A stretch of DNA of 64,000 nt from Nemertoderma westbladi (Eukaryota; Xenacoelomorpha; Nemertodermatida; Nemertodermatidae). Shown here in pieces: positions 61,409 through 64,000 of this stretch (positions are counted from its first letter, which is position 1; every line of letters starts with the position of its first letter). The position numbers and the translations under genes are program-made. The DNA is taken from the NCBI GenBank assembly GCA_032718475.1, contig JAUCBJ010008529.1:1-64000 (forward strand). Reading direction: 5' to 3'. The notes under the pieces were generated by a model. That model was not told where the DNA came from, searched no databases, and was given only the letters and a program-made list of their open reading frames with translations.

Positions 61409-64000
61409 TATCGCGATGTACAGCTGTATCTATTTATATCGCGATGTACAGCTGTATCTATTTATATCGCGATGTACAGATGTATCTATTTATATTGCGA
61501 TGTACAGATGTATCTATTTATATCGCGATGTACAAATGTATCTATTTATATCGCGATGTACAGCTGTATCTATTTATATCGCGATTTACATCTGTATCTA
61601 TTTATATCGCGATGTACAGCTGTATCTATTTATATCGCTATGTACAGCTGTATCTATTTATATCGCGATGTACAGCTGTATCTATTTATATCGCGATATA
61701 CAGCTGTATCTATTTATATCTCGATGTACAGCTGTATCTATCTATATCGCGATGTACAGCTGTATCTATTTATATCGCTATGTACAGCTGTATCTATTTA
61801 TATCTCGATGTACAGCTGTATCTATTTATATCTCGATGTACAGCTGTATCTATTTATATCGCGATGTACAGCTGTATCTATTTATATCGCTATGTACAGC
61901 TGTATCTATTTATATCGCGATGTACAGCTGTATCTATTTATATCGCTATGTACAGCTGTATCTATTTATATCGCGATGTACAGCTGTAACTATTTATATC
62001 GCTATGTACAGCTGTATCTATCTATATCGCGATGTACAGCTGTATCTATTTATATCGCGATGTACAGCTGTATCTATTTATATCGATATGTACAGCTGTA
62101 TCAATTTATATCGCTATGTACAGCTGTATCTATTTATATCGCGATGTACAGCTGTATCTATTTATATCGCGATGTACAGCTGTATCTATTTATATCGCGA
62201 TGTACAGCTGTATCTATTTATATCGCGATGTACAGCTGTATCTATTTATATCGCGATGTACAGCTGTATCTATCTATATCGCGATGTACAGCTGTATCTA
62301 TTTATATCGATATGTACAGCTGTATCTATTTATATCGCTATGTACAGCTGTATCTATTTATATCGCTATGTACAGCTGTATCTATCTATATCGCGATGTA
62401 CAGCTGTATCTATTTATATCGATATGTACAGCTGTATCTATTTATATCGATATGTACAGCTGTATCTATTTATATCGCGATGTACAGCTGTATCTATTTA
62501 TATCGATATGTACAGCTGTATCTATTTATATCGCTATGTACAGCTGTATCTATCTATATCGCGATGTACAGCTGTATCTATTTATATCGATATGTACAGC
62601 TGTATCTATTTATATCGCTATGTACAGCTGTATCTATTTATATCGCTATGTACAGCTGTATCTATTTATATCGCTATGTACAGCTGTATCTATCTATATC
62701 GCGATGTACAGCTGTATCTATTTATATCGATATGTACAGCTGTATCTATTTATATCGATATGTACAGCTGTATCTATTTATATCGCTATGTACAGCTGTA
62801 TCTATTTATATCGCGATGTACAGCTGTATCTATTTATATCGCGATGTACAGCTGTATCTATTTATATCGCTATGTACAGCTGTATCTATTTATATCGCTA
62901 TGTACAGCTGTATCTATTTATATCTCGATGTACAGCTGTATCTATTTATATCTCGATGTACAGCTGTATCTATTTATATCTCGATGTACAGCTGTATCTA
63001 TTTATATCTCGATATACAGCTGTATCTATTTATATCGATATGTACAGCTGTATCTATTTATATCGCTATGTACAGCTGTATCTATTTATATCGCGATGTA
63101 CAGCTGTATCTATTTATATCGAGATATACAGCTGTATCTATTTATATCGCTATGTACAGCTGTATCTATTTATATCTCGATGTACAGCTGTATCTATTTA
63201 TATCGATATGTACAGCTGTATCTATTTATATCGCTATGTACAGCTGTATCTATTTATATCGCGATGTACAGCTGTATCTATTTATATCGAGATATACAGC
63301 TGTATCTATTTATATCGCTATGTACAGCTGTATCTATTTATATCTCGATGTACAGCTGTATCTATTTATATCGATATGTACAGCTGTATCTATTTATATC
63401 GCGATGTACAGCTGTATCTATTTATATCGCTATGTACAGCTGTATCTATTTATATCGCTATGTACAGCTGTATCTATTTATATCTCGATGTACAGCTGTA
63501 TCTATTTATATCTCGATGTACAGCTGTATCTATTTATATCTCGATGTACAGCTGTATCTATTTATATCTCGATATACAGCTGTATCTATTTATATCGATA
63601 TGTACAGCTGTATCTATTTATATCGCTATGTACAGCTGTATCTATTTATATCGCGATGTACAGCTGTATCTATTTATATCGAGATATACAGCTGTATCTA
63701 TTTATATCGCTATGTACAGCTGTATCTATTTATATCGCGATGTACAGCTGTATCTATTTATATCGCGATGTACAGCTGTATCTATTTATATCTCGATATA
63801 CAGCTGTATCTATTTATATCGATATGTACAGCTGTATCTATTTATATCGCTATGTACAGCTGTATCTATTTATATCGCGATGTACAGCTGTATCTATTTA
63901 TATCGAGATATACAGCTGTATCTATTTATATCGCTATGTACAGCTGTATCTATTTATATCGCTATGTACAGCTGTATCTATTTATATCTCGATGTACAGC
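61409..64000 (+). repeat. higher-order repeat, copy B, cut by the window end
   Basis: This is the second copy of the 57685-60276 block at an exact offset of 3,724 bp. Just left of it the unit order differs (GCT against GCG at 61382/57658), so the duplication boundary is close to 61.4 kb. Its right end is beyond 64000. Confidence 0.85.

Larger units (their letters stand above)
50082..64000 (+). repeat. intron 7 minisatellite, 28-bp unit, about 497 copies, runs off the window
   Basis: The unit carries two palindromic cores, TACAGCTGTA and ATATCGCGAT, joined by TCTATTT. Variation is concentrated in a three-to-four-base slot between ATATC and the next GTACAG (GCG, GCT, TCG, GAT, GAG, GTT). One unit near 55,936 has a 5-bp insertion (CTGTA duplicated) that shifts the phase of everything after it. 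Since 28 is not a multiple of three and the unit has no stop, all three frames read one 28-residue cycle, so open frames of up to 1,637 codons are artefacts. The array starts 1.9 kb after the exon 7 donor. Confidence 0.95.

Noticed and set aside
50127-61989. Very long plus-strand open frames (1,408, 1,282 and 1,637 codons) rich in Tyr, Ile and Cys
   Set aside because: They are read-throughs of the stop-free 28-bp repeat in all three frames; the peptide simply cycles every 28 residues. No start context, splice structure or non-repeat domain.
1-64000. tRNA, rRNA or other structured RNA genes
   Set aside because: No cloverleaf-like segments with A and B boxes or rRNA-like conserved stretches were recognised.

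Overview
The window is animal (metazoan) nuclear DNA, most likely from an invertebrate. It is AT-rich, with interrupted genes and GT-AG introns. It carries a BEL/Pao-type LTR retrotransposon (a class known from animals), two unrelated LINE retrotransposons, a TTAA-targeting DNA element, and about 45 kb of minisatellite. I cannot name the species. Nothing here is bacterial: there are no operons, no ribosome-binding sites and no CRISPR array.

Positions 1-15,269 are transposon territory. A BEL/Pao gag-protease remnant lies on the minus strand (981-4088). It has lost its reverse transcriptase and RNase H, and AT-rich flanks with short tandem duplications surround it. From about 7640 there is a three-level nest: LINE-1 (7640-8851, resuming at 15192) is split by LINE-2 (8852-15191), and LINE-2 is split by a 1,631-bp TTAA element (10948-12578). 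LINE-2 begins with about 28 copies of a 39-bp repeat, and the last copy contains the start codon of its endonuclease ORF.

Positions 15,270-64,000 are one host gene on the plus strand. Seven exons join with mutually compatible intron phases (0, 2, 1, 0, 0, 0 at the six internal junctions, and 2 at the last donor) and give about 429 codons of partial CDS. Exons 4-7 look like the conserved core of CFAP92 (KIAA1257), a protein annotated as cilia- and flagella-associated; exons 1-3 are assigned by frame and splice sites only.

The striking feature is the introns. Each of the five long introns holds its own minisatellite: 20 bp in intron 1, 34 bp in intron 3, 39-41 bp in intron 4, 27-29 bp in intron 6 (about 21.3 kb) and 28 bp in intron 7 (at least 13.9 kb, running off the window). 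The two short introns (140 and 158 bp) are repeat-free. Three arrays start within 10 bp of the 5' splice donor, and in two of them the donor itself looks like part of the first repeat unit. This resembles the satellite-filled giant introns of Drosophila Y-linked axonemal genes (kl-3, kl-5). The very long open frames inside the arrays (up to 1,637 codons) are periodicity artefacts and are not annotated as genes.
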